Source of the DNA: Bacteroidales bacterium
GTDB taxonomy: Bacteria; Bacteroidota; Bacteroidia; Bacteroidales; JAIOZK01
Direction: 5' to 3'
DNA: 64,000 bases
NCBI GenBank assembly: GCA_021740625.1
Contig: JAIOZK010000013.1
Coordinates: 1-64,000 of the forward strand
The stretch's first letter is position 1; each line of letters starts with the position of its first letter. The translations under genes were made by a program, and so were the position numbers. The notes under the pieces are model-generated. The model saw only the letters and a list, made by a program, of their open reading frames with translations. It was not told the origin of the DNA and did no database searches. This document shows positions 18,205-28,329 of the stretch, piece by piece.

Positions 18205-21200
18205 ATGCACATGCCTGCACAAGCAAAGATCAAAATTGTTAAGGCTTCGGAGAACAACCTTAAAAATATCAGCCTGGAGATTCCCAAATACAAGCTGGTG
18301 GTTGTTACCGGAGTATCCGGATCCGGGAAATCTTCCCTGGTGTATGATGTGATTTTCAGAGAAGCCGAGAATCGCTACATGAGTTCCTTTTCTTCCCATG
18401 CCAGGCAGTTCATGGGCAAGATGAAACGCCCCGATGTTGAGAAAATCGAAGGCCTCTCCCCCGCCATTGCAGTCAACCAGAAAAGCGTGGTAAAAAATCC
18501 CCGTTCTACTGTTGGCACGCTTACCGGCATTTATGATTATCTCCGGCTGATCTTTGCCCGCATGGGAAAACCAGCCCAAAAATATTATAACCTCAAAATC
18601 GACCGCAATCTTTTTTCCTTCAACCATCCTTCGGGAGCCTGTGAAAATTGCAAAGGACTGGGGGTTGAAGACAGGATAGACCCCGATCTGCTGATCGCTG
18701 ATCCCGGGAAAAGCTTGCGCCAGGGCGCCCTTGTAATCACCACGCCCAGCGGCTACATCATCTACTCCCAGGTCACCATGGATGTGTTGAACCAGGTATG
18801 CAAAGCAGAAGGTTTTAATGTAGACATTCCCTGGCAGGATTTGACACAGGATGAGCAAAATATCGTGTTGTACGGAAGCGACAAGATTGAGGTCCCTTTT
18901 GGCAAACATACGCTCGAATCCAGGATGAGGTGGAGTGGCATCACCGCCAAACCGCGAGATATGGGCTATTATAAAGGTATATTGCCCGTGATGGAGGATA
19001 TCCTGAAACGCGACCGAAACAAAAACATCCTGCGTTTCACACGCAGCGAAATTTGTCCTGTTTGCCAGGGCAGCCGGCTCAATGAGAAAGCAATGTCGGT
19101 AATATGGCAAGGTAAGAACATCGCCGAATTCGCATCCATGGATCTTAATTTGCTTGGGAACGAACTCTCAGCCATAAAAAAGGACAATCCAGTGGCAGAA
19201 GCCAGCAACCTCATCATTGATAAAATACTGGAGAGAATCTCCCTCCTCAACAAACTGGGTGTTTCTTATCTGAGCCCTGCACGTGTATCCACCACGCTCT
19301 CCGGAGGTGAGGCCCAGCGACTTCGACTGGCCACACAGGTCAACTCCGGACTGCGAGAAGTCCTTTATGTTTTCGACGAGCCTTCCATCGGACTGCATCC
19401 CACGGAAAACCGGAAAATGATTGAGGTACTAAAAGCATTGCGGGATAAAGGAAATACTGTTGTTGTTGTAGAACACGAAGATGACTTCATCAGTCATGCC
19501 GATCATATCATAGACATAGGTCCAGAAGCCGGTTTGCGCGGGGGAGAAATACTGATCAACAATGCTGTGGCTGATTTAAAGCATCAGAAAGTCAGGAGTA
19601 AAACCCTTGACTTCCTGAAAGGCAGGAACAGCTTTTCATTGTCAGAAAAAAAATTGAAGGATTCCGGATCTCTGATCATTGAAGGCGCCCGTGAACACAA
19701 CCTGAGAAATATAGATGTTCATTTTAAAAAAGGAGAGCTGAACCTGGTTTGCGGTGTTTCCGGCGCTGGTAAATCCAGCCTTGTTGAAAATATCCTGGGC
19801 AGGTTCATGCAGCGCGCGTTGCATGGTAGCAGGATCAGGCCAGGCAAATTCAAAAAGATATACGGCTGGGAAAATATCAAAAAAGTGGTTTCTATCGACC
19901 AGTCACCCATCGGCCGCACCCCGCGGAGCAATCCGGCTACCTATACAAAACTGTTCGACCTCGTCAGGGAGTTGTTTGCTGGTCAGACTGCTGCAAAAGA
20001 ACGTGGCTGGGGCAAAGGTCGTTTTTCCTTCAATGTAAAAGGCGGCAGATGCGAAACATGCCAGGGAGCCGGATACCAACAGGTGGGCATGCATTTTATG
20101 GGGAATGTTGAAATAATCTGTGAGCAATGCAATGGCATGAGATTTAACAGGGAAACCCTTGAAATTCAATATCGCGAAAAAAATATTTATGAAATACTGG
20201 AACTTTCTGTGGAAGAGGCCATCTCTTTCTTTGCTAATGAGAAAAAGTTGTTGCGCATACTGCATACACTGGATGATCTTGGCCTCGGTTATATCAAGCT
20301 CGGGCAAAGATCCACAACCCTGAGTGGCGGAGAGGCCCAGCGGGTAAAACTGGCCAGCGAGCTTTCCAGGGCTTCTTCCCTGCACACGCTCTACTTACTG
20401 GATGAACCTACGACGGGCTTGCACAATGCGGATGTGAAAGTGCTTTTGAAATCCCTGCAAAACCTGGTAAAGAAACAAAACACAGTAATCCTGATCGAGC
20501 ATCATCTGGGCTTGATCGCTTCCGCGGATCATATTGTCGACCTGGGTCCGGGCAGCGGGAAAGAGGGCGGCAGGCTTGTCGCAAGCGGAAGACCGGAAGA
20601 AGTGATGGAAAATCCTGAGTCGCTCAGTGGAAAAGCATTGAAAGAATTCCTACAGCATGATTCTTCTTTTACTGCAGATAAAAACAAGATACTACAGAAA
20701 AAGCCATACATTGATTTACAAGGCCTAAAGACCAATAACCTGAAAAACATTGCTCTTAGGATTCCCCATCAGAAACTGAATGTCCTGACCGGTATCTCAG
20801 GCAGCGGCAAATCTTCCCTGGCCTTCGACACGCTATATGCCGAAGGTCGAAATCGTTTTCTGGAAAGTTATTCGGCATATGTTAGAAACCGCATCGGGAT
20901 GATTTCTTCAGCCGATTTTGATGAGATCAACGGCCTCACCCCCACCATGGCCATCAAAAGAATGAGCATGCGTGGCATGTCGCGGTCCACCGTGGGTACC
21001 ATCACTGGCATTTATGAATTGTACCGGCTATTATTTGCAAGGATCGCAACTTCAGCAACTGGAAAGGAAAAGGCCTATGCTTCCATGTTCTCCTTTAACC
21101 ACGAACAGGGAGCTTGTCAGCATTGCGACGGGCTCGGATATACCATGGTGTGCGATTCACGTAAGCTGATCACAAATCCTGAGAGGCCACTGATTGCGGG

Positions 21201-23118
21201 TGCCATGGATGGTACCAAAACTGGAGGTTTTTACGGTGATCCCTTCGGGCAATATGTCCACACCCTGGTGGCAGCCGGCAAAGAGAGAAACATCGACTTT
21301 TCTGAACCATGGAATGAGCTTTCCGCAATGGCCAGAAATATCGCCATGCAGGGTACAGGAGATAAAATCTATAAAGTAAACTGGAAATACAAAAGAGGCA
21401 AGCGCAGCGGAGAGCATCATTTCGAAGGAAAATGGCCGGGATTTGAAAAGCTGGTGGAAGCAGAGTATGTGAGAAAACACCAGGACCAGCGGGGCGAGCA
21501 AATGATGCGTGTCATGAAGAAGGAACAATGTCATGCGTGCAAAGGAGCAAGATTGAACGAAAGGGCACTTTCCTATGAAATACTCCATACAAACATAGCC
21601 GGGCTGTCAAGGCTGACAATGCGTGATGCCATTTCTTTTTTCAGAAGCTTTGACAAAAAAATAACGGAAGCATCCACTTTGAAAATCTCAAAACAATTGC
21701 GGGAAGAAATCCTCAGGAAACTGGAATACTTATGCAGGCTTGGACTGGAATATTTACAGATCAGTCGCGAGGCTGAAAGTCTTTCGGGTGGAGAAGCCCA
21801 GCGCCTCCGGCTGGCGGCCCAGCTTACCAACGGGCTCACGGGAATGACTTATGTGCTGGATGAGCCTAGCATCGGACTGCATGCCAGCGACCTGGATGAG
21901 CTTATCAGCATCTTGCACGAGTTGAAAGAGATGGGCAATACTTTGCTGGTTGTGGAGCATGATCCAAAGATCATCATGCAGGCGGACCACCTGATTGAAA
22001 TGGGGCCGGGAGCCGGAAGAGCCGGAGGGGAGATCATTGCCAGCGGGAAACTGCAGGAAGTCAGAGAAAACCCCCAATCGCTTGCTGCCAGGTACTTGCA
22101 TGCTGAATTCCAGCCTCCTCCCGGAAAATTATTATCCTTCCCTGGAATACGCATCAAAGAGGCTTTTGCGAACAACCTGGATATTCCTGAATTGCAAATC
22201 CCACTCGGTGGCATTGTTGGCATAACCGGCGTCTCCGGAAGTGGCAAATCCAGTTTACTTTTTAAGGTGATCAGTGCTTCTGCCAGAAACCGGCAACCCG
22301 AGGGATGCCTTCAAATCGAAGGACTTGAGAGTTTTACGCAGGTCCTGGAAGTTACGCAAACAGCTTTAATAACAAGCCATACAAGCAATGCTGCTACCAT
22401 TACAGGGATTTTTGACAGAATCAGGGAAATGTTTGCAAAAACAGAACAGGCCAGGGAACAAAAACTAAAGAAAAGTCATTTTTCCTTTAATACGAAAGGA
22501 GGCCGTTGTGAAAATTGCCAGGGCAAGGGTTACATAAATATCAGCCTTGATTTCCTGACCGATGTGACTGTACTTTGTGAAGAATGCAAGGGAAAAAGAT
22601 ACCAGGATAATACTTTACAATGCAAAATTCATGGTAAGAATATACATGAAGTACTGGAAATGACCATCCGTGAAGCTGCAGCTTTCTTCAAATCGCAGGG
22701 TAAAATCGAGGATGCCCTGCAGTTACTTCAGGAAGTAGGTCTTGGCTATATTCAACTCGGACAACCAACCGAGAGCCTTTCTGGCGGGGAAACACAGAGG
22801 CTCAAGATTGCCCGGGAATTGATGAAGCAGGAAAAAGGTAAAAAACTATTCTTGTTTGATGAGCCGGGCACAGGACTGCATGCAGCAGATATAGTAGTCT
22901 TGATGAAACTCTTCAGAAAATTGCTTGCCTCAGGGCACAGCATCATGCTGATTGAACATGATCCCGGCATCATCGCGCAATGCCACTGGGTGATTGATCT
23001 GGGTCCGGCAGGCGGAGACCGGGGTGGTAAAGTGATTGGCGAAGGGAAACCTACAGAAATTGCACTTAACAGCAATTCATTGACAGGAAAAGTGATAAAA
23101 GACTACCTCCGTGTTTAA
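18205..23118 (+). CDS. Tandem UvrA2-type protein with four ABC ATPase modules (excinuclease subunit A-like)
   Basis: Nearly twice the length of UvrA: two complete UvrA-like halves in one chain. Four Walker A motifs occur at about residues 42 (GVSGSGKSSL), 523 (GVSGAGKSSL), 869 (GISGSGKSSL) and 1348 (GVSGSGKSSL), each with a matching LSGGE(A/T)QR signature. Zinc-binding CxxC pairs appear in each half (CENCKG, CPVCQG, CETCQG/CEQCNG; then CQHCDG, CHACKG, CENCQG/CEECKG). In both halves the segment between the first Walker A and the first CxxC is short, so the UvrB-binding domain of canonical UvrA seems absent, as in UvrA2. UvrA2-type proteins are linked to DNA-damage tolerance or drug resistance; the role here is inferred. 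Start ATG18205 (18211 also possible); an upstream TTG at 18196 is less likely. Confidence 0.88.
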   Translation: MHMPAQAKIKIVKASENNLKNISLEIPKYKLVVVTGVSGSGKSSLVYDVIFREAENRYMSSFSSHARQFMGKMKRPDVEKIEGLSPAIAVNQKSVVKNPRSTVGTLTGIYDYLRLIFARMGKPAQKYYNLKIDRNLFSFNHPSGACENCKGLGVEDRIDPDLLIADPGKSLRQGALVITTPSGYIIYSQVTMDVLNQVCKAEGFNVDIPWQDLTQDEQNIVLYGSDKIEVPFGKHTLESRMRWSGITAKPRDMGYYKGILPVMEDILKRDRNKNILRFTRSEICPVCQGSRLNEKAMSVIWQGKNIAEFASMDLNLLGNELSAIKKDNPVAEASNLIIDKILERISLLNKLGVSYLSPARVSTTLSGGEAQRLRLATQVNSGLREVLYVFDEPSIGLHPTENRKMIEVLKALRDKGNTVVVVEHEDDFISHADHIIDIGPEAGLRGGEILINNAVADLKHQKVRSKTLDFLKGRNSFSLSEKKLKDSGSLIIEGAREHNLRNIDVHFKKGELNLVCGVSGAGKSSLVENILGRFMQRALHGSRIRPGKFKKIYGWENIKKVVSIDQSPIGRTPRSNPATYTKLFDLVRELFAGQTAAKERGWGKGRFSFNVKGGRCETCQGAGYQQVGMHFMGNVEIICEQCNGMRFNRETLEIQYREKNIYEILELSVEEAISFFANEKKLLRILHTLDDLGLGYIKLGQRSTTLSGGEAQRVKLASELSRASSLHTLYLLDEPTTGLHNADVKVLLKSLQNLVKKQNTVILIEHHLGLIASADHIVDLGPGSGKEGGRLVASGRPEEVMENPESLSGKALKEFLQHDSSFTADKNKILQKKPYIDLQGLKTNNLKNIALRIPHQKLNVLTGISGSGKSSLAFDTLYAEGRNRFLESYSAYVRNRIGMISSADFDEINGLTPTMAIKRMSMRGMSRSTVGTITGIYELYRLLFARIATSATGKEKAYASMFSFNHEQGACQHCDGLGYTMVCDSRKLITNPERPLIAGAMDGTKTGGFYGDPFGQYVHTLVAAGKERNIDFSEPWNELSAMARNIAMQGTGDKIYKVNWKYKRGKRSGEHHFEGKWPGFEKLVEAEYVRKHQDQRGEQMMRVMKKEQCHACKGARLNERALSYEILHTNIAGLSRLTMRDAISFFRSFDKKITEASTLKISKQLREEILRKLEYLCRLGLEYLQISREAESLSGGEAQRLRLAAQLTNGLTGMTYVLDEPSIGLHASDLDELISILHELKEMGNTLLVVEHDPKIIMQADHLIEMGPGAGRAGGEIIASGKLQEVRENPQSLAARYLHAEFQPPPGKLLSFPGIRIKEAFANNLDIPELQIPLGGIVGITGVSGSGKSSLLFKVISASARNRQPEGCLQIEGLESFTQVLEVTQTALITSHTSNAATITGIFDRIREMFAKTEQAREQKLKKSHFSFNTKGGRCENCQGKGYINISLDFLTDVTVLCEECKGKRYQDNTLQCKIHGKNIHEVLEMTIREAAAFFKSQGKIEDALQLLQEVGLGYIQLGQPTESLSGGETQRLKIARELMKQEKGKKLFLFDEPGTGLHAADIVVLMKLFRKLLASGHSIMLIEHDPGIIAQCHWVIDLGPAGGDRGGKVIGEGKPTEIALNSNSLTGKVIKDYLRV

Positions 23119-23192
23119 TTTAGAAAAGTTTTAGATTCTATTCCCATACCTATTTTTGATTATATGCGTTTCAATGCATAATTTGTTTTCCC

Positions 23193-23200
23193 TATCTTTG
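23193..23200 (+). promoter_or_regulatory. -7 box (TATCTTTG) for holB
   Basis: TATCTTTG matches TAnnTTTG and lies 9 nt before the ATG at 23210, implying a nearly leaderless message. It supports ATG23210 over the upstream TTG at 23156. No good -33 element at the usual spacing. Confidence 0.5.
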
Positions 23201-23209
23201 AACTTCGAA

Positions 23210-24352
23210 ATGCTTTTTGAAAAGATTAACGGACAGGAAGATGTAAAAAAAAGACTGATCCAGACCGTACAGGACAGCAGGATCAGTCATGCCCAGTTGT
23301 TCCTGGGTCCAGAGGGAAATGGAAAACTGGCACTGGCCATTGCGTATGCACAATACATCAATTGCAAAAACAAAAAAAACGGGGATGCATGCGGGATTTG
23401 TCCCTCCTGTATTAAATTCAACAAGCTGGAACATCCCGATCTTCATTTCATTTTCCCGGTAGCCAAAACTGCAGAAGTAAAGGACAAACCCAGCAGCAAA
23501 CTGTTCCTAAACGGCTGGCGGGAGTTTCTGCTGGAAAACAATGCTTACATCAGTCTTACAGGCTGGTACAAAAAGATCGGCATAGAAAACAAACAGGCAT
23601 TGATCTATACGGAAGATTGTAATGATATCATCCGTACCCTGGGATACAAAAGCTACGAATCGGAATATAAGGTGATGATCATCTGGATGGTGGAAAAGCT
23701 GTATCATGCTGCTGCCCCAAAAATATTGAAAATCCTGGAAGAACCACCGGAAAAGACGCTATTCCTCCTGGTGGCAGAAAATCAGCATCAGATCATCAAT
23801 ACCATATTGTCCAGGACACAAATCGTGAAAATCCCAAAAATTTCCGATGAAGCCATGAAATCAGCCCTGAAGCAGCAAGAGGGCATTTCCGATGCTGAAA
23901 TAAGAAGAATTACCACCCAGTCGGATGGAAACTTCAGCAAGGCCCTTCAGATGATCCAGCACGGGGAAGAAGAAAAGGACAGTTTTGAAGAATTCAGGAA
24001 CTGGATGCGCCTCTGTTATGCATTTAAGATCGTTGAGATCAATGCATTTGTAAGCAGTATAGCCAAGATCGGCAGGGAAAAACAAAAGCTTTTCCTGCAA
24101 CGGGCTGCAGGAACACTGCGCAAAAGCATCCTGATAAATTACAAACTAAAGGAACTGGCCAGGATTGATGACATGGAAAAGGATTTCATGCAAAAATTCC
24201 ATCCATTCATGAATCCGCAAAACGGGCATGAGATCGGGAAAGAAATTAATGATGCTATTTTTCACATCGAAAGAAATGCAAATCCTTCCCTGGTCTTCAT
24301 GGATCTGAGTCTGAAATTATCTGCCCTGATGCACAGGGGAAAAGCGAACTAA
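23210..24352 (+). CDS. DNA polymerase III subunit delta' (HolB)
   Basis: Clamp-loader subunit of 380 residues in AAA+ architecture. INGQEDVKKRL begins the fold, GPEGNGKLALA (about residues 37-47) is the degenerate P-loop, and a four-cysteine zinc-binding segment with CGICPSC (about 69-75) follows, as in delta' and tau. EEPPEKTLFLLVAE and LSRTQIVKIP correspond to the Walker B/sensor region. It begins a conserved gene order with ricT downstream, as in Bacillus where holB precedes yaaT. Start at 23210 fits both the family N-terminus and the -7 box. Confidence 0.88.
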   Translation: MLFEKINGQEDVKKRLIQTVQDSRISHAQLFLGPEGNGKLALAIAYAQYINCKNKKNGDACGICPSCIKFNKLEHPDLHFIFPVAKTAEVKDKPSSKLFLNGWREFLLENNAYISLTGWYKKIGIENKQALIYTEDCNDIIRTLGYKSYESEYKVMIIWMVEKLYHAAAPKILKILEEPPEKTLFLLVAENQHQIINTILSRTQIVKIPKISDEAMKSALKQQEGISDAEIRRITTQSDGNFSKALQMIQHGEEEKDSFEEFRNWMRLCYAFKIVEINAFVSSIAKIGREKQKLFLQRAAGTLRKSILINYKLKELARIDDMEKDFMQKFHPFMNPQNGHEIGKEINDAIFHIERNANPSLVFMDLSLKLSALMHRGKAN

Positions 24353-24367
24353 CTAATTGATTTTTCA

Positions 24368-24375
24368 TAGCTTTG
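24368..24375 (+). promoter_or_regulatory. -7 box (TAGCTTTG) for ricT
   Basis: TAGCTTTG matches TAnnTTTG, 23 nt upstream of the ricT ATG. It would serve ricT-gldH-PBP1. A -33 element is not evident. Confidence 0.45.
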
Positions 24376-24398
24376 CGTTTATAATTTAGTAGAACAAG

Positions 24399-25559
24399 AT
24401 GAACAATAATATAAACCACGAATCAGAATATAATCATCAACTTACAGCAGATCAGTTGAAGGATGCAAAATATTCATTTCTTTCCAGGGGGTGTGCAAAC
24501 CTTCCGAAAGACAGCAACCGACTGAATGGCATTTACCAGTCGTGTTGTTGCAAATACGATGTTTTCGACTGGCTGAAAAATATAGAAGCCGCCGATACCG
24601 GTGAAAAATTTGATTGTGTTGAGGTGAGATTCAAAAACAGCCGCAAGGAATTCTTCAGGTATACCACGGATTACGAACTCAACACAGGTGATATCGTTGC
24701 AGTGGAATCCAATCCCGGTCACGACATCGGAATCGTTTCTCTTACCGGCGAACTCGTGAAGCTGCAGATGAAACGCAAAAAAATCGATCCCCAGTCGGAA
24801 AGCCTGAAAAAAGTCTACCGCAAGGCCCGCGTGAGTGATATTCAAAAGTGGGTGCAATCGGTGAAGAAAGAAGAAACAACCAAATTGAAAACCCGCAAGA
24901 TCGCCAACGACCTGAGCCTGGATATGAAGATCAATGATGTTGAATATCAGGGGGATGACACCAAAGCCATTTTTTATTATACGGCAGATGAAAGGGTGGA
25001 CTTCCGTGAGCTCATCAAGGTACTTGCCGATCAGTTCAAGGTCAGGATAGAGATGAAACAAATAGGAGCCCGGCAGGAAGCCAGCCGTATTGGCGGAATT
25101 GGTTCCTGCGGACGGGAGCTTTGCTGTGCCACCTGGATGTGCGACTTCAGCTCAGTAACCACCAGTACGGCAAGAACACAGCAATTGTCACTCAATCCAC
25201 AAAAACTGGCTGGTCAGTGTGGCAAGCTCAAATGCTGCCTTAACTACGAAAACAAGATATACGAAGATGCCCTGAAAGAATTCCCGGACCCTGAAGTTAA
25301 ACTGAAAACCAAAAAGGGAAATGCCGTATACCAAAAAGCCGATGTGTTCAAGAAGTTGTTATGGTATTCTTACGACAACGAAAAGGATTGCGATATCATG
25401 GCAATACCGCTTGACAAGGTGAAAAAGATCATCAGCATGAACATGCGGAAAAAGTTACCCGAAAAGCTTGAAGATTTTGCTGCTACCAAAGAACAGAAGA
25501 CCCATTTTGAGAACGCGGTGGATACCGAAGACCTGAAAAGATTTGATAAACTTCAATAA
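24399..25559 (+). CDS. PSP1-domain protein RicT (YaaT-like, iron-sulfur complex subunit)
   Basis: 386-residue protein of the PSP1 C-terminal family. The core (about residues 70-300) includes EVRFKNSRKEFF, GDIVAVES, a cysteine-rich stretch GSCGRELCCATW and GQCGKLKCCLNYE, which supply the cysteines that bind Fe-S clusters in the Bacillus RicA-RicF-RicT complex (affecting RNase Y-dependent RNA maturation). An extra CCCK near residue 50 is common in the Bacteroidota version. Position directly after holB mirrors Bacillus holB-yaaT. What it does in Bacteroidota has not, to my knowledge, been worked out. Confidence 0.82.
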   Translation: MNNNINHESEYNHQLTADQLKDAKYSFLSRGCANLPKDSNRLNGIYQSCCCKYDVFDWLKNIEAADTGEKFDCVEVRFKNSRKEFFRYTTDYELNTGDIVAVESNPGHDIGIVSLTGELVKLQMKRKKIDPQSESLKKVYRKARVSDIQKWVQSVKKEETTKLKTRKIANDLSLDMKINDVEYQGDDTKAIFYYTADERVDFRELIKVLADQFKVRIEMKQIGARQEASRIGGIGSCGRELCCATWMCDFSSVTTSTARTQQLSLNPQKLAGQCGKLKCCLNYENKIYEDALKEFPDPEVKLKTKKGNAVYQKADVFKKLLWYSYDNEKDCDIMAIPLDKVKKIISMNMRKKLPEKLEDFAATKEQKTHFENAVDTEDLKRFDKLQ

Positions 25560-25563
25560 AGGC

Positions 25564-26043
25564 ATGAAAAAAACTGTCAATACCTTCAAGCTGATTGTCT
25601 TCATTTTCCTGTTGTTTGCTATTGCGTGCAATACAGGCTCATTTTACAGTAAAACCCTCGACATGGAAGGGACCTGGAAACGATCCGATACCGTCGTATT
25701 CTGTGTAAACATCCCGGATGCAGGGCATCATTTTAATTTCTACATCGACATCAGAAACAATACCGATTACCGTTATAGTAACCTGTATGTCTTTTTGCAT
25801 AGCGAATTCCCGAACGGAAACATAACGCACGACACGCTTGAGTTCATCCTGGCGAAAAAGGATGGTGAATGGATCGGAAAAGGCATGGGCAATGTGAAAG
25901 AAAACAACATCCTGATCCGCCCCAATCTGATTTTCCCGGATACCGGAACCTACTGTTTTACAATGGAACAGGCCATGCGTGTTGAAGAATTACAGGGGAT
26001 AGAAGACATCGGAATCAGGATCGAAAAAGCAGAACAAAAATAA
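25564..26043 (+). CDS. Gliding motility lipoprotein GldH
   Basis: 159-residue lipoprotein: a basic start (MKKTVNTFK), a hydrophobic stretch and a lipobox ending in AIAC with Cys22 as the acylated residue. The family signature FYSKTLDMEGTWKRSDTV follows directly, then a beta-rich domain. GldH is needed for gliding in Flavobacterium, but is also kept in non-gliding Bacteroidota, where its role is unclear. Start ATG25564 is chosen over an upstream in-frame codon at 25543 because it gives a normal signal peptide. The stop TAA directly abuts the ATG of the PBP gene. Confidence 0.88.
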   Translation: MKKTVNTFKLIVFIFLLFAIACNTGSFYSKTLDMEGTWKRSDTVVFCVNIPDAGHHFNFYIDIRNNTDYRYSNLYVFLHSEFPNGNITHDTLEFILAKKDGEWIGKGMGNVKENNILIRPNLIFPDTGTYCFTMEQAMRVEELQGIEDIGIRIEKAEQK

Positions 26044-28311
26044 ATGGACAAGACAGAATCAAAATCCCGCTTTAAAATTAGCCTGACAACCAAGTTCTGG
26101 CTAATTTTCACACTGGGCCTGAGCATGCTGGTTGTATTCTTCATCGGAGTTAGCAACGAATGGTTTGGCCCCATGCCCACTTTTGAGGAGCTGGAAAACC
26201 CGGAAAGCAACCTGGCCTCCGAGATCTATTCAGCCGATGGAAAACTGCTGGGAACTTATTATATCGAAAACCGCTCCAACATACATTACCGGGAGCTTCC
26301 ACCCCATCTGGTCAATGCCCTGCTTGCCATCGAGGACATCCGTTTCGAGAATCACTCAGGTGTGGATATGAAAGCACTGTTCAGGGTAGCTTACGGTGTA
26401 TTGTCCGGCAACGACAGAGGTGGCGGCAGTACCCTTACCCAGCAACTGGCAAAAAACCTCTTCCCCCGGAAAAGAAACCCTTCCACCATGTACCTGGTCA
26501 TGACCAAATTCAAAGAATGGGTAACAGCGATCAAGCTGGAAAGAAATTACTCCAAAGAGGAGATCATTGCCATGTACCTGAACACGGTGGATTTTGGAAG
26601 CCAGTCGCATGGCATCAAAGCCGCCGCCAAAACTTTTTACAACAAATCCCCCGACTCACTTAATTTGCAGGAAGCCGCCCTGCTGGTGGGCGTGGTGAAT
26701 GCACCTACCTGGTACAGCCCGGTAAGAAATCCCGAAAGAGCTTTTAACAGGAGAAATCTTGTCCTCAGTCAGATGCAGAAATATGGCTTCATTTCAGATG
26801 CCGTATACGATTCCGTCTCCAGGATCCCGATAGACATGTCCAACTTCGGTGTGATGTCGCATACCAGCGGAATGGCCACTTACCTGCGTGAATATTTGCG
26901 CGGGGAACTAAAAGATTGGTCCAAGAATCATTTTAAGGCAGATGGCAGCCCTTACAATATCTATAAAGACGGCCTGAGAATTTATACCACCATCAATTCC
27001 AAAATGCAGCAATATGCCGAGGAAGCCGTTGTGGAGCATTTGTCGCAGGATCTTCAGCCATCTTTTTATGAACACTGGGAAGGATATACCCACGCCCCTT
27101 TTGATTTCGAGAGTGACAGCATTGACAAGATCGTGGAACACATCATGGAATTGTCCATGAAGCGTACCGAGCGGTACCGCCTGCTGAGGAATGCCGGTAA
27201 ACCCATGGATACCATCAAGGAAATTTTCGATACACCAGTTGAAATGACGGTATTTTCCTGGGACGGCCCCATCGATACAATAATGACACCCATGGATTCC
27301 ATCCGCTACTACAAGTTTTTCCTGCAGGCCGGACTGATGTCGATGGAACCGCATACGGGTTTTGTCAGGGCTTACGTGGGCGGCATCGATTACAAACATT
27401 TTCAGTATGACCATGTTGTGCAGGGACAGCGGCAGGTGGGATCTACCTTTAAGCCGTTCCTCTATACACTGGCCATGCAGGAAGGTGAATTCACGCCCTG
27501 CAGCAAACTGCCCAACGTACAGCCCATCATCCCACTGATTGAAGGGGATGTGTGGAAACCCAGGAATGCAGCCACCAAGAAACTGGGTGAGGAGATCACC
27601 CTGAAATATGCACTGGCTACCTCCAACAACTGGATCTCGGGACACCTGATCAAAAGGTATTCTCCGCAGTCTGTCATCAAAGTTGCCAGGAAAATGGGTG
27701 TAGAAAGCTATATTCCTCCTGTTTATTCCATTGCACTTGGTTCAGCCGACCTGACCCTGTATGAAATGGTGGGCGCCTTCAACACCTTTGCCAACAGCGG
27801 TGTTTATGTGGAACCTACTTTTATCACAAGGATCGAAGACAAGCATGGCAATGTGATCGACCGTTTCATCCCTGAAAAACAGGAAGCCATGAGTGAGCAG
27901 ACTGCCTACCTGATGCTTGAGCTGCTGAAAGGTGTTGTTCAGTATGGAACCGGGATCCGGCTGCGATATAAATATGGCTTCAGCAATCCTATAGCCGGCA
28001 AGACCGGCACCACCAACAACCAGAGCGACGGCTGGTTCATGGGCATTGTACCCGAACTATCCACGGGTGTATGGGTAGGTGCAGAAGAAAGAAGCGTGCA
28101 CTTCCGGACCATCGCCCTGGGACAGGGAGCCAACATGGCCCTGCCCATCTGGGCTTTGTACATGAAGAAAGTCTATGAAGACGAATCCCTGGGCATCGGC
28201 ATGGGCGATTTCGAAAAGCCCATCGGCGGACTGCTGATCGAAACCGATTGCGAGAAATTGGAACGGGAACAGGAAGTGGAGGAGGTGAAGGTTGATGAGT
28301 TTGATTTTTAG
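26044..28311 (+). CDS. Class A penicillin-binding protein (PBP1A-like transglycosylase/transpeptidase)
   Basis: Bifunctional peptidoglycan synthase of 755 residues. After a cytoplasmic tail and one transmembrane helix (about 18-38), the GT51 domain shows catalytic Glu97 in AIEDIRFENHSG, GGSTLTQQLAKNL and the RKxxE-like KFKEWVTAIKLE. The transpeptidase domain has Ser467-TFK470, Ser527-N-Asn529 and Lys653-TGT. All catalytic residues are intact. Gene order after ricT and gldH is typical for Bacteroidota. Confidence 0.93.
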   Translation: MDKTESKSRFKISLTTKFWLIFTLGLSMLVVFFIGVSNEWFGPMPTFEELENPESNLASEIYSADGKLLGTYYIENRSNIHYRELPPHLVNALLAIEDIRFENHSGVDMKALFRVAYGVLSGNDRGGGSTLTQQLAKNLFPRKRNPSTMYLVMTKFKEWVTAIKLERNYSKEEIIAMYLNTVDFGSQSHGIKAAAKTFYNKSPDSLNLQEAALLVGVVNAPTWYSPVRNPERAFNRRNLVLSQMQKYGFISDAVYDSVSRIPIDMSNFGVMSHTSGMATYLREYLRGELKDWSKNHFKADGSPYNIYKDGLRIYTTINSKMQQYAEEAVVEHLSQDLQPSFYEHWEGYTHAPFDFESDSIDKIVEHIMELSMKRTERYRLLRNAGKPMDTIKEIFDTPVEMTVFSWDGPIDTIMTPMDSIRYYKFFLQAGLMSMEPHTGFVRAYVGGIDYKHFQYDHVVQGQRQVGSTFKPFLYTLAMQEGEFTPCSKLPNVQPIIPLIEGDVWKPRNAATKKLGEEITLKYALATSNNWISGHLIKRYSPQSVIKVARKMGVESYIPPVYSIALGSADLTLYEMVGAFNTFANSGVYVEPTFITRIEDKHGNVIDRFIPEKQEAMSEQTAYLMLELLKGVVQYGTGIRLRYKYGFSNPIAGKTGTTNNQSDGWFMGIVPELSTGVWVGAEERSVHFRTIALGQGANMALPIWALYMKKVYEDESLGIGMGDFEKPIGGLLIETDCEKLEREQEVEEVKVDEFDF

Positions 28312-28329
28312 GATTATGCAATATTAAAG

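Noticed and set aside
18142..19110. Long minus-strand frame (322 codons) opposite the UvrA-like gene
   Set aside because: Antisense to strongly conserved UvrA coding sequence and without recognisable protein features; an open-frame shadow.
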